DNA of 35,418 bases from Halochromatium salexigens. GTDB lineage: Bacteria > Pseudomonadota > Gammaproteobacteria > Chromatiales > Chromatiaceae. The position numbers and the translations under genes are program-made. Positions 24,396-32,839 of the stretch are shown here, piece by piece. The DNA lies in contig NZ_NHSF01000023.1 of the NCBI RefSeq assembly GCF_016653295.1, forward strand, positions 1 through 35,418, given 5' to 3'. The notes under the pieces were generated by a model, which searched no databases, was not told where the DNA came from, and saw only the letters and a program-made list of their open reading frames with translations. Positions within the stretch are counted from its first letter, which is position 1. The number at the start of each line of letters is the position of its first letter.

Positions 24396-26561
24396 CTAGG
24401 CGTAGAGATCCACCCGGCCATCCAATCTGATCTCGGTCGTGGCCGGTTGCTCCGTCAGTGGTCTCTCATCAAGACTGACCAGATCCTCGCCTGCCGCCGA
24501 GCGGCGTCCGTCGGTGTCCGCGAATCCCTGCTCCGACTCTTGGCGCTGCTCTCCCACCGAAGTCTCACCAAGGCTCAGTCCTTGTTCGGCGAGCGCCTCG
24601 CGCAGTTGTGGTAGGGCTTGTTCGACCGCACCACGCACGAGTGCATTGGCGGAGAGGAATTGGATCTGTGTGCCTTGATCACTCACCTTCAGCGCGACCG
24701 TCAACGGCCCCAGCTCTGGCGGGTTAAGACGTAGCTCCACCCGCTGCTCGCCACCCCGTTGGCTGAGCAGGATGAGCTGTTGCCCGAGCTGCTGAGGCCA
24801 AGCGGGGCTGTTGAGTGGCGCGCTCATCCCTGGCGCTGCTGGCGTGGCGTTATTGGTGGCGGCGTTCGCCGCGCTGCTGTTGCTGCCCAACGGGCTCGGG
24901 TTCACGTTCAGTCCATCGGCCCGGGCCGTGCCCAAGCGCGCCTCGTTTGCATCACGGCCAGCTGAGTTGGATTGCAAGAGTTCGCGTAGATTGATAGGGA
25001 CCGGCTCGCGGTTTGCGCTGGCTGTGGCAGTCGTATCCGTTGCGACACGCAAAGTCTCGGTTGGCAGGGCTCCACGTTGAGCGCTGTTTTCCGAGAGCGA
25101 GCCAGGACGGCCGTCTGTTCGGAGGCGATCACGCAGATTCAGATCACGCGGATTGAGCGGTTCCGGGCGGGTCTCGCGTGCGAGTCGCTCGACCTCTGGC
25201 TGAGCGGCTAGGGCAGCAGCACTTGTGGCCAGTAAGGGCTCAGGTGCTTGAGGTGTCATCCGCTCGTTCACTTGGGGCTGGGCGAGCAGGACGGCGCGCT
25301 CGTTCTCAGAGAGTCTCTGAGTGAGTTGCTCGAAGAGGGCCTGGCGCTGCTCGGCGGGCAATTGCTCGCTGATCGGGGCAAGCACGGCGGCGCGCTCGTT
25401 CTCAGAGAGTCTCTGAGTGAGCTGCTCGAAGAGGGCCTGGCGCTGCTCGGCGGGCAATTGCTCGCTGATCGGGGCAAGCACGGCGGCGCGCTCGTTCTCA
25501 GAGAGTCTCTGAGTGAGCTGCTCGAAGAGGGCCTGGCGCTGCTCAGCGGGCAATTGCTCGCTGAGCTGGGCAAGCACGGCGGCGCGCTCGTTCTCAGAGA
25601 GTCTTTGAGTGAGCTGTTCGAGAAGCACCTGGCGCTGCTCGGCAGGCAATTGCTCGCTGAGCTGGGCAAGCACGGCGGCGCGCTCGTTCTCAGAGAGTCT
25701 TTGAGTGAGTTGCTCGAAGAGGGCCTGGCGCTGCTCAGCGGGCAATTGCTCGCTGATCGGGGCAAGCACGGCGGCGCGCTCGTTCTCAGAGAGTCTTTGA
25801 GTGAGTTGCTCGAAGAGGGCCTGGCGCTGCTCGGCGGGCAATTGCTCGCTGATCGGGGCAAGCACGGCGGCGCGCTCGTTCTCAGAGAGTCTTTGAGTGA
25901 GTTGCTCGAAGAGGGCCTGGCGCTGCTCAGCGGGCAATTGCTCGCTCATCTGTGCAAGCAAAGCGGCGCGTTCATTCTCAGGAAGCGCCTGAGTGAGCTG
26001 TTCGAGAAGCACCTGGCGTTGCTCGGCAGGCAATTGCTCGCTGAGCTGGGCGAGCGCGGCATCCCGATCTTCGGCGGAAAGCGTTGCGGTCAACTCGGCA
26101 ATCAGCGCCTGATAATCGTTTTGGGAAAGCTCTTCAGTCATCCCCGCAAGCGAGACAGCAAGGCTGTCCACTGAGCGTGACTCAGTCTGATCAACAAATG
26201 AGGACTGCTCGGCGAATAGGGCTGTTAGCTCGCTGGAGGAGAGCAACTGACTCAAGTCGATCGGTAGGGGATGGTGCGGGCCAGGGTTCCCCGCTGCGGT
26301 CGACTCACCGCGAAGCGACGGAGTGATATGGTCGTTCGTCCTGAGTCCCGGGCCCGAGGTTCCATGGCCCTTGGGTGTTACGGCCGATGCTGTCCAGCGC
26401 TCAGGTTGAGCGGCTATATTGGGGTTCTGCCCATTCTGCCCAGCGTGTGCTAGGTACTGCGCGAAGCTGCTGGGCTGGGGCTGGGATTGCCCCCTCGCGT
26501 CAGCAGGCCTTCCGGCCGATGTTGAGTTGCTGGTAGAAGCCAATAGAAGCTGGATATCCAT
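24396..26561 (-). CDS. fliK: Hook-length control protein FliK with a 32-residue repeat array
   Basis: FliK (721 residues) is exported as a molecular ruler and, at full hook length, signals FlhB to switch export specificity. The C-terminal switch domain (about 590-680) is clear, with VELRLNPPELGPLTVALKV followed by QFLSANALVRGAVEQALPQLR. The N-terminus is low complexity. The centre, residues 170-425, is eight tandem units of 32 residues, preceded by a decayed unit at 138-169. Each unit is predicted helical and rich in Gln, Glu and Leu. It is much longer than Salmonella FliK (about 405 residues). It follows fliJ by 30 bases. Confidence 0.95.
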   Translation of the reverse strand: MDIQLLLASTSNSTSAGRPADARGQSQPQPSSFAQYLAHAGQNGQNPNIAAQPERWTASAVTPKGHGTSGPGLRTNDHITPSLRGESTAAGNPGPHHPLPIDLSQLLSSSELTALFAEQSSFVDQTESRSVDSLAVSLAGMTEELSQNDYQALIAELTATLSAEDRDAALAQLSEQLPAEQRQVLLEQLTQALPENERAALLAQMSEQLPAEQRQALFEQLTQRLSENERAAVLAPISEQLPAEQRQALFEQLTQRLSENERAAVLAPISEQLPAEQRQALFEQLTQRLSENERAAVLAQLSEQLPAEQRQVLLEQLTQRLSENERAAVLAQLSEQLPAEQRQALFEQLTQRLSENERAAVLAPISEQLPAEQRQALFEQLTQRLSENERAAVLAPISEQLPAEQRQALFEQLTQRLSENERAVLLAQPQVNERMTPQAPEPLLATSAAALAAQPEVERLARETRPEPLNPRDLNLRDRLRTDGRPGSLSENSAQRGALPTETLRVATDTTATASANREPVPINLRELLQSNSAGRDANEARLGTARADGLNVNPSPLGSNSSAANAATNNATPAAPGMSAPLNSPAWPQQLGQQLILLSQRGGEQRVELRLNPPELGPLTVALKVSDQGTQIQFLSANALVRGAVEQALPQLREALAEQGLSLGETSVGEQRQESEQGFADTDGRRSAAGEDLVSLDERPLTEQPATTEIRLDGRVDLYA
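25287..26054 (-). repeat. Eight tandem 96-bp units within fliK
   Basis: Exactly eight in-frame 96-bp units occur, each encoding a version of LAPISEQLPAEQRQALFEQL plus a further 12 residues (TQRLSENERAAV). Units 3, 4 and 7 are identical at protein level and unit 8 differs only at its last two residues; units 1, 2, 5 and 6 differ by a few. The DNA of most units differs at only a few bases (for example gagagtctct versus gagagtcttt), so the array is young or homogenised. A degenerate ninth unit lies at 26055-26150. Confidence 0.95.
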
Positions 26562-26591
26562 CAGAAATCGTCCTCATGCGGGATGCGCGAT

Positions 26592-27053
26592 TCAGGCATC
26601 CTGATGTTGCAGCCGGCGCCGAACTTCGCGATTGGTGACAAACTCGTCGCTAAGCCGTTGCTCTTGGCGGGCTGCGGCGAGCTGCTCCTGTAAGACGCGA
26701 CGTGCAGTCAGCGTCTCATAGGAGGAGAGTTTACACTGCTTATTCTGCCACTGTTTCTGCGTGTTCGTGACTCGTTGTTGCTGGGCGGTGAGTGCCTGGC
26801 GCGCGCGTTCCAAAGCGTCGTCCAGCGCGCTTAGAAACTGCTGATAGTTACGCATGGTAGCAGGATCGATCCCCTGGCACATGGCCTGCTGTAGCCGCTG
26901 CGCATATTCCTGGCGATAATTGCCCAGAGATTCGAGCTGCTGCGCCACCGCGCGCTCATTGTTGCGCTCGTTGGCAAGAATCTGTCCCGCCTGGTCGCGC
27001 GCTTCGCGGGCGAGTTCGGTCAGTGTATCGAGTGGTGTAGACGCCGTCATCAA
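26592..27053 (-). CDS. fliJ: Flagellar export chaperone FliJ
   Basis: FliJ (153 residues) is the coiled-coil stalk of the export ATPase complex, linking FliI to the gate. The sequence is an antiparallel coiled-coil type: very rich in Gln, Arg, Glu and Leu, with few Gly or Pro, and it carries the family-like RRVLQEQLAAARQEQRLSDE stretch near the C-terminus. Length fits the family. It starts nine bases after the fliI stop. Confidence 0.9.
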   Translation of the reverse strand: MMTASTPLDTLTELAREARDQAGQILANERNNERAVAQQLESLGNYRQEYAQRLQQAMCQGIDPATMRNYQQFLSALDDALERARQALTAQQQRVTNTQKQWQNKQCKLSSYETLTARRVLQEQLAAARQEQRLSDEFVTNREVRRRLQHQDA

Positions 27054-27062
27054 TATCCTCCG

Positions 27063-28466
27063 CTACTGTCCTACGACAGCCGCAAGCGCTTTCCGTGCCT
27101 CCGCGATGCTGGCTGATTGTTCGATGCCCTGTTGTAAAAAGTCCTCGAGCTGCGGATACCGCTGGACCGCCTCATCGAGGCCTGGATCGTGGCCTGGACT
27201 ATAAGCGCCAACGCTGATGAGATCACGATTGCGCTGATAACGCGAGAATAATTGCTTGAAGCGCTGCGCGTGGCGTTGCTGGCGCTCATCGACAATCGCC
27301 GTCATCGCGCGGCTGATCGAGCCTTCGATATCGATGGCTGGATAATGGCCCGCATCGGCAAGCGCGCGCGAGAGCACGATGTGCCCGTCTAGGATGGCGC
27401 GCGCGGCGTCGGCGATTGGGTCCTGCTGGTCGTCGCCCTCGGTGAGTACCGTGTAGAAGGCGGTGATCGATCCGCCGCCGCGGGCGGCATTGCCGGCGCG
27501 CTCGACCAGATTTGGCATCTTGGCAAAGACCGACGGCGGATAGCCCTTGGTGGCGGGCGGTTCGCCCACCGCGAGTGCAATCTCGCGCTGCGCCATGGCA
27601 AAACGGGTCAGCGAGTCCATGATCAACAGCACCGCGCGGCCTTGGTCGCGAAACCACTCGGCGAGTCGCGTGGCGTAGGAGGCTCCTTGCAACCGCTGCA
27701 GCGGCGAGGTATCGGCCGGAGCCGCTACGACGACCGCGCGCCGCAGCCCCTCCTTGCCAAGGATATTATCGATAAAGTCCTGCACCTCGCGACCGCGTTC
27801 ACCGATCAGCGCCACCACGATCACATCCGCGCGGGTGTAGCGAGCCATCATACCAAGCAGGACCGATTTACCCACGCCCGAGCCGGCAAAGAGTCCCATG
27901 CGTTGACCAATACCAACACTGAGCAGGGCGTTGATGGCACGGATACCCACATCGATCTGCTCTTCGATAGGGGCGCGCGCGAGTGGGTTCAGTGGTGTTG
28001 CCGCGAGATGTCCGTGAGGTGCCTCATCCAGCGCGTCAAGACCATCGAGCGGCTCGCCATTGCCGTCCACCACCCGCCCCAGTAGCGATTCGCCGAGCGG
28101 AAACCGTCGCGCGCTGCCGCGCGTCCCCTCGCCGAGCGCAAAGACGCGCGCGCCCGGCTGGAGGCCGGTGATGCCCGCTAGTGGCATGAGGAAGAGCTTC
28201 TCGTCCGAGAAGCCCACCACCTCGGCTTCGGCGAAGTGCGGTTCGCCGTCACCTGCGGGTGGGGGGAGCTCGATGAGGCAACCGCCGCCGAGCGGCACCT
28301 GGAGTCCAACGGTTTCAATGATGAGCCCGGTTGCGCGCATCACCCGCCCGCTGGCGCGCCAAGGCTGAGCCACCTCGATGCGAGCACGCACCCGCGCCAG
28401 CGACTCTCCCCAGCGCTTGGTATGCGGATTGGGATTTGGATGGCGGTTGGCGGCGAGGGCGTTCAT
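27063..28466 (-). CDS. fliI: Flagellum-specific ATPase FliI
   Basis: FliI (467 residues) is the hexameric export ATPase, related to F1-ATPase beta. Walker A is GSGVGKS at 195-201, and Walker B is the hydrophobic stretch ending in D284 ([12 protein letters not shown]). The catalytic region [12 protein letters not shown] at about 221-232 and the [16 protein letters not shown] stretch are typical of FliI. The C-terminal helical domain is complete. Its start overlaps the fliH stop by four bases. Confidence 0.97.
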   Translation of the reverse strand: MNALAANRHPNPNPHTKRWGESLARVRARIEVAQPWRASGRVMRATGLIIETVGLQVPLGGGCLIELPPPAGDGEPHFAEAEVVGFSDEKLFLMPLAGITGLQPGARVFALGEGTRGSARRFPLGESLLGRVVDGNGEPLDGLDALDEAPHGHLAATPLNPLARAPIEEQIDVGIRAINALLSVGIGQRMGLFAGSGVGKSVLLGMMARYTRADVIVVALIGERGREVQDFIDNILGKEGLRRAVVVAAPADTSPLQRLQGASYATRLAEWFRDQGRAVLLIMDSLTRFAMAQREIALAVGEPPATKGYPPSVFAKMPNLVERAGNAARGGGSITAFYTVLTEGDDQQDPIADAARAILDGHIVLSRALADAGHYPAIDIEGSISRAMTAIVDERQQRHAQRFKQLFSRYQRNRDLISVGAYSPGHDPGLDEAVQRYPQLEDFLQQGIEQSASIAEARKALAAVVGQ

Positions 28467-29386
28467 GTGTTGTTGGATGTCGCCTCTGCGGCCGCCTTCA
28501 ATTCGCGTGCCCCTGCGGCCCTCTCGCTCGACGATAAACGTCCGCGCACTTGCTGGTGTACCGACTCCCAGCGCGATTCCCAGGTTGCATCCAGCTCGCC
28601 GTTGGCGCTGGTCACGCGACAGCCGCCGCGGCTGACCTGGTCGTCTGGCTGCAATGCCCAGCCGGCAGCCTTCAGCTCTTGGCCTAGCGCTTGGCTCACC
28701 AGCTCATGATCCTTGGGGTGGAGCCACAGCCGCGGCCGCCCATGCATGGCCGGCTCGCTGTGCAATAGCCCCCGCACCAGCTCCGCGACTTGCGCTGGGT
28801 GTGCCTCCAGCGCGGCGCCCGCTAACTGACGACCAGTGGCCAGCGCCAGCTCGACCAGATGTCGAGCCACATCATCGTCGAGCTGGGCGAGAGCTTCGCT
28901 AAACTGTGTGGCGAGATTGCGCACCGGGTCGAGCGTCTCCTGCAGCTGTTGCTGAAGTTCCTGTTCTGCTTCCTCGCGGCCTTGCGCTAGTCCTTTGGCA
29001 TAGCCTTCGGCCCGCCCGGTTTCAAGGCCTTCGCGGTAGCCTTCTTGATAACCGGCTTCGCGTGCCTTTTTGCGCTCGGCTTCGAGTGCTGCTTTTTGCT
29101 GCGCCGCCTCGCGGCGTTGCTTTGCGGGGTCGGGTTTGCTCTGCGCGGGTTTTTGCGGTTGTTTGGGCGCCTGAGCAGGCGTTTTGGCCGCCGTGTGATT
29201 AGGGGCTTGCTTGTCCAGCGTGGCCTTCGCCGGGCCTGCTTCCTTGCCGGTGCTCTGGTCAGGCCCTTGCCGCGTTGGCTGGCCTTTGGCAGACGTATTC
29301 CGCCGCGATGGTGCCAATTCGTCCATCTGCCAACGGCGCCAGGGTTTCTCGTGCTCCGGTCTGATCTTGGCGTCGGCCTCAGACAT
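28463..29386 (-). CDS. fliH: Flagellar export ATPase regulator FliH
   Basis: FliH (307 residues from the chosen start) is the peripheral stalk that holds FliI at the C-ring through FliN. The N-terminus carries a conserved-type Trp region ([12 protein letters not shown]). A long Ala/Gln/Lys/Pro-rich linker follows. Then seven glycines are spaced exactly every four residues (G112 to G136), the GxxxG repeat typical of FliH. The C-terminal domain (about 170-290) binds FliI. ATG at 29386 overlaps the fliG stop by eight bases; an upstream start at 29422 would add 12 residues and lies further inside fliG. Confidence 0.93.
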   Translation of the reverse strand: MSEADAKIRPEHEKPWRRWQMDELAPSRRNTSAKGQPTRQGPDQSTGKEAGPAKATLDKQAPNHTAAKTPAQAPKQPQKPAQSKPDPAKQRREAAQQKAALEAERKKAREAGYQEGYREGLETGRAEGYAKGLAQGREEAEQELQQQLQETLDPVRNLATQFSEALAQLDDDVARHLVELALATGRQLAGAALEAHPAQVAELVRGLLHSEPAMHGRPRLWLHPKDHELVSQALGQELKAAGWALQPDDQVSRGGCRVTSANGELDATWESRWESVHQQVRGRLSSSERAAGARELKAAAEATSNNT

Positions 29387-30407
29387 AGGTGTCGTCGCCG
29401 CCGCCGATGATGATCTCGCCACTCTCCGCTAGGCGCCGTGCGACCTGCAGGATGGCCTTCTGCTCGGCCTCGACCTGCGAGACGCGCATTGGTCCGCGTG
29501 CCTCCATGTCCTCGCGCACCATGTCCGCCGCGCGGGTGGACATATTGCGTAGGAAGGCCTCGACCAGGTCCTCGGGCGCGCCCTTCAGTGCCACCACCAG
29601 GCTGTCGGTGTCGATCTCCTTGAGTAGAAGCTGGATGCTGCGGTCGTCGAGCTCGATAAGATTCTCGAACAGGAACATCTCGTCGATGATCTTCTGCGCC
29701 AGATCCTCGCTGTGCGCGCGCACCGTCTCGATTGCCGCCTCTTCCTGAGTGGTGTTCATGATGTTGAGAATCTCCGCCGCCGTGCGGACACCACCCATCT
29801 TGCTGCGTTTCAGCGTCTGTCCGTCAAGCATTCCAGTGAGCACCTCGGTGAGTTCCTGCAGGGCCGTGGGCTGCACGCCGCTGAAGGTGGCGATACGCAG
29901 GACCACATCATTACGGAGCTTGTCGTCGAACTGTTCCAGCACCGCTGCTGCTTGTCGGCGCTCCAGATGGACGAGCACCGTGGCGATGATCTGTGGATGC
30001 TCGTCTCGGATGAGTTCCGAGACCATCGATGCCTCCATCAGATTCAGAGTGTCGATACCGGAACCGCTCTTGTGCTCGAAGATGTCCTCGAGCAGGCTGG
30101 CCGCGCGTTCCTCGCCGAGTGCCTTGCCCAGTACCGAGCGGATGTACTCGTTGGAGTTCTTCAGCGCAATGTATTCATCCTGTTCGCTGATGAAGGCCTC
30201 CAGCACCGCGTTCATCTGCGCGTGAGAGACCTGGCTGAGCTGGGTCATCGCGGTGCTGACTTCCTGCACCTCTTGTTGCGAGAGGTGTTTGAAGACCTCG
30301 GCGGCGTCGTCGTCATGCAGCGCGAGCATCAGGATCGCGCTGCGCTGCGCGCCGCTCATGCCTTCGAGAGGATCAATCTGTTGGGGCTCGGTCTCGGCGG
30401 GGCTCAT
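29379..30407 (-). CDS. fliG: Flagellar motor switch protein FliG
   Basis: FliG (342 residues) links the MS-ring to FliM and provides the torque face that meets the stator. The N-terminal domain starts MSGAQRSAILMLAL after a short leader. The middle domain has the EHPQIIATVLVHL motif, and further on GGVRTAAEILNIMN. The C-terminal charged torque helix is present (KEIDTDSLVVALKGAPEDLV, followed by RNMSTRAADMVREDM). All three armadillo-like domains are complete. It overlaps fliF by four bases. Confidence 0.97.
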   Translation of the reverse strand: MSPAETEPQQIDPLEGMSGAQRSAILMLALHDDDAAEVFKHLSQQEVQEVSTAMTQLSQVSHAQMNAVLEAFISEQDEYIALKNSNEYIRSVLGKALGEERAASLLEDIFEHKSGSGIDTLNLMEASMVSELIRDEHPQIIATVLVHLERRQAAAVLEQFDDKLRNDVVLRIATFSGVQPTALQELTEVLTGMLDGQTLKRSKMGGVRTAAEILNIMNTTQEEAAIETVRAHSEDLAQKIIDEMFLFENLIELDDRSIQLLLKEIDTDSLVVALKGAPEDLVEAFLRNMSTRAADMVREDMEARGPMRVSQVEAEQKAILQVARRLAESGEIIIGGGDDTYV

Positions 30408-32128
30408 GTTTGCAACCAGTTGCGCACGATCAGGGCGATGATCTGCGGATCGCGCTGCGCCATTTCACGCAGTTCAGCGAGCTTTTGCTGATAGCCCAAA
30501 GCCTTGTTTTTGCGCGGCTTCTCGTAGATCTCGGCATCTTCTTCGTCCTCATCCGTGTCTTCGCCTTCATCCTCATCACCGACCTTTGCATCCACCCCGG
30601 CTTCGCTAGCTACCGGCGCCTGCGGGGGGCGCGTGTAATGCTTGATAAAGGGACGCAGCAGGAGGAGATAGACCAGCAGCAGTCCGAATATCCATAACAG
30701 CGGCTCACCCAACATGACTGCGAGTTGGATCGTCTCGGGATCTTGCCACCACTCTGGCGCGGGGCCCTGATCCTGTCGACTGAAGGGACTACTGACGACC
30801 GCGATACTATCGCCGCGTTCCGCCGAGAATCCCATGGCCTCTCGGGCTAGGCGTTCCACCTGCGCAAGCTCCTCCTCGCTCGGCGCCACTGTTTGCCACT
30901 CGCCATTCTCGTCAAGTTCCCTGCGATGGTCGACCACCACCGCTGCCGAGAGACGTTGTAACCTGCCGCGCTGTTGGCGTACATGGGCCACACTGCGATC
31001 GACCTCGTAGTTGACAACATCGTCACGCTGCAGGCTCTTAGTGCTGGCGAAGGCCGCGTCCGCGCCATTGGCTTCATCCGCATCCGCATCCGCCTCGGGA
31101 TCTGGATCTGGCTCCGCATCCTCGTCCGGCTCTGGCAGGTCGATCGGCGAGGGCGCAACCCCGGGTGGCGTATTGCTGAGCGCGCCCGGAATGCCGCCGA
31201 CCAGATCATCATCTCCAGTATAACTGACGTTGGATTGACGACTGCGGACCGATGCCTCATTAGGCGGTTGATTCGGTGCATAACGTTCGGAAGTTTCCTC
31301 ACGATGGGAGAAATCGATTTGCGCCGCGACCTGCGCGCGCACCCGGCCAGTGCCGAAGAGCGGCTCCAGGATGGTCTCGATACGGCGCTGATAGGCGTTT
31401 TCCACTTCACCTCGGTACTCGAGCTGAGTGACGTCCATCTTGTCCGGATCGGGGTTCTGCGAGAGCATGCGCCCGCGGTGATCGACAAGGGTCACCTCTT
31501 CGATGGCCAGTTCCGGCACGCTGCTGGCGACGAAATGCCGGATGGCGTTGATCTGGCCCTCGTTCAGACGGCGCCCGCCCTGGAGGGTAAGCACCACCGA
31601 GGCCTTGGCTGGCTCACTTTCGCGCACGAACACCGAGGGTTGCGCCATGGCGATGTGGACGCGGGCGCGCTCCACGGGCGAGAGTGATTCGATCGAGCGC
31701 GAGAGTTCCCCTTCGAGCCCGCGCTGATAGTTGACCTGTTCGGCAAACTGACTGATGCCGAATGGTTGGTCTTCCATCAGCTCGAAGCCGACATTGCCCC
31801 CCTGCGGCAGGCCTTGCTCGGCCAGCTGCATGCGCAGGCTGTGGACTTGGTCGCCGGGGACCAGGAGCGCCTGGCCGCCTTGGCTGAACCGATAGGGAAC
31901 GGCGCGGGCATCGAGTTCACTGATGATGCGCCCGCCGTCGGCCTCGCTGAGGTTGCTGAACAGCACCCGATAGTCGGGCGCGCGCGCCCACAACAGCAGC
32001 GCTGTCACCAGGGCCACCAAGGCGGCGCCAGCGATGAGCAGGGCAACGGCCTGGTTGCCGCGCACCAGCGTTTGCAGCCGTTGCAGCGGGCTTTGGGCGC
32101 TTGTGCTGGTATCGTCCCCGTTACTCAC
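30404..32128 (-). CDS. fliF: Flagellar MS-ring protein FliF
   Basis: FliF (574 residues) forms the MS-ring in the inner membrane. Membrane helices are at about 27-46 and about 470-490. Between them are the ring-building domains, including DYRVLFSNLSEADGGRIISEL and LEGELSRSIESLSPVERARVHIA. A very acidic Asp/Pro/Ala-rich insert sits at about 330-360. The C-terminal FliG-binding helix is present (AELREMAQRDPQIIALIVRN). The start is GTG at 32128, with GGGAGG upstream inside an inverted repeat. It is the first gene of the minus-strand operon. Confidence 0.96.
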   Translation of the reverse strand: MSNGDDTSTSAQSPLQRLQTLVRGNQAVALLIAGAALVALVTALLLWARAPDYRVLFSNLSEADGGRIISELDARAVPYRFSQGGQALLVPGDQVHSLRMQLAEQGLPQGGNVGFELMEDQPFGISQFAEQVNYQRGLEGELSRSIESLSPVERARVHIAMAQPSVFVRESEPAKASVVLTLQGGRRLNEGQINAIRHFVASSVPELAIEEVTLVDHRGRMLSQNPDPDKMDVTQLEYRGEVENAYQRRIETILEPLFGTGRVRAQVAAQIDFSHREETSERYAPNQPPNEASVRSRQSNVSYTGDDDLVGGIPGALSNTPPGVAPSPIDLPEPDEDAEPDPDPEADADADEANGADAAFASTKSLQRDDVVNYEVDRSVAHVRQQRGRLQRLSAAVVVDHRRELDENGEWQTVAPSEEELAQVERLAREAMGFSAERGDSIAVVSSPFSRQDQGPAPEWWQDPETIQLAVMLGEPLLWIFGLLLVYLLLLRPFIKHYTRPPQAPVASEAGVDAKVGDEDEGEDTDEDEEDAEIYEKPRKNKALGYQQKLAELREMAQRDPQIIALIVRNWLQT

Positions 32129-32133
32129 GTGCG

Positions 32134-32147
32134 CCTCCCACGGGAGG
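32134..32147 (-). promoter_or_regulatory. Inverted repeat containing the fliF ribosome binding site
   Basis: On the transcript strand CCTCCC-GT-GGGAGG lies five bases before the GTG start of fliF. The GGGAGG is the evident Shine-Dalgarno sequence, and the CCTCCC just upstream is fully complementary to it. A hairpin with an enlarged loop, or pairing between mRNA copies, could hide the binding site. Confidence 0.5.
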
Positions 32148-32442
32148 GGTTAAACGCCATCCGAGGCATCGTAGGTTGGGAGTATGCAGATCATAAGGGG
32201 GAGGAGGCATCCGTTCGTTCGGGTTGGCCGTCCGTTCTGCCGAGAAGTATAAGGCGATACACTATCGAACTGAAGCGGTTTGGGCAAAGGAGGAAATAAG
32301 ACCACTTTACCCGGGTAATTAGAGCCATCCCCGGAAGCACGACGCTGCTAGTCTCAGCCGCCGGAAGCTAGGGGGCTGTTCGAGACGCGCCCCTGGCCGA
32401 TTTATCGGCTGCGCTGCCGTAGCCCCCATCCCGGAGGAACTG
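32148..32442. promoter_or_regulatory. Divergent fliF/fliE intergenic region with several inverted repeats
   Basis: This gene-free stretch separates fliF (-) from fliE (+) and must hold both start regions. It contains a 12-base palindrome TTACCCGGGTAA (32307-32318). It also contains GCCGAT-TT-ATCGGC (32396-32409) nested inside GGGGGCT (32371-32377) and AGCCCCC (32421-32427). I see no convincing sigma-28 or sigma-54 promoter here, so the promoter class is undecided; a FleQ-type activator or sigma-70 is possible. Confidence 0.5.
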
Positions 32443-32772
32443 ATGAGCAGTCCACCCAGCCTAGAACCGGCCCTTGTTGCAATGCGTCAGCTTGCCACCC
32501 AGGCGGCCGCCGGTACCGGTGCGACGAATCCGACAGGCCCGGTCGCTGCCGGCGGCTTCGCCGGCGAGTTGCGCGCGTCCATCGAGCGCATCAACGACTT
32601 ACAGATGAACTCGAAGGAAAAAGGCATGGCGTTTCAGGCCGGTGACCCGGAGATTACGCTCAATGAGCTGATGATCGACAAGCAAAAGGCCAGCGTGGCC
32701 TTCCAGTTTGGTCTCCAAGTGCGTAATCGGCTGGTCACCGCCTATCGTGACGTGATGAATATGCAGGTGTGA
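32443..32772 (+). CDS. fliE: MS-ring/rod junction protein FliE
   Basis: FliE (109 residues) joins the MS-ring to the proximal rod. The C-terminal half is diagnostic: GDPEITLNELMIDKQKASVA followed by FQFGLQVRNRLVTAYRDVMNM. The N-terminal half is Ala/Gly-rich and less conserved. The ATG is preceded by a strong GGAGGAA. Unlike the usual arrangement, in which fliE directly precedes fliF on the same strand, it is divergent from fliF. Confidence 0.96.
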   Translation: MSSPPSLEPALVAMRQLATQAAAGTGATNPTGPVAAGGFAGELRASIERINDLQMNSKEKGMAFQAGDPEITLNELMIDKQKASVAFQFGLQVRNRLVTAYRDVMNMQV

Positions 32773-32807
32773 GTGCTGAGGACTTGCCCCTGATGGTTCA
32801 GACTCAG

Positions 32808-32839
32808 ACCTACGCCTCGAGACACCTACGCCTCGAGAC
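32808..32839. repeat. Tandem 16-bp duplication across the flaG stop codon
   Basis: ACCTACGCCTCGAGAC occurs twice, at 32808-32823 and 32824-32839, with no spacer and no mismatch. The second copy holds the flaG stop codon and last codons (LEA-stop); the first copy lies just beyond the stop. It looks like a recent slippage duplication without effect on the protein. Confidence 0.9.

Noticed and set aside
25287-26054. Regular repeats that might suggest a CRISPR array
   Set aside because: The units are contiguous, in frame and without unique spacers; they are coding repeats of fliK.
25248-26174. Open frame of 308 codons with repeats on the plus strand opposite fliK
   Set aside because: Its repeats are the complement of the fliK 96-bp units; the plus-strand frame is open only because of the repeat.
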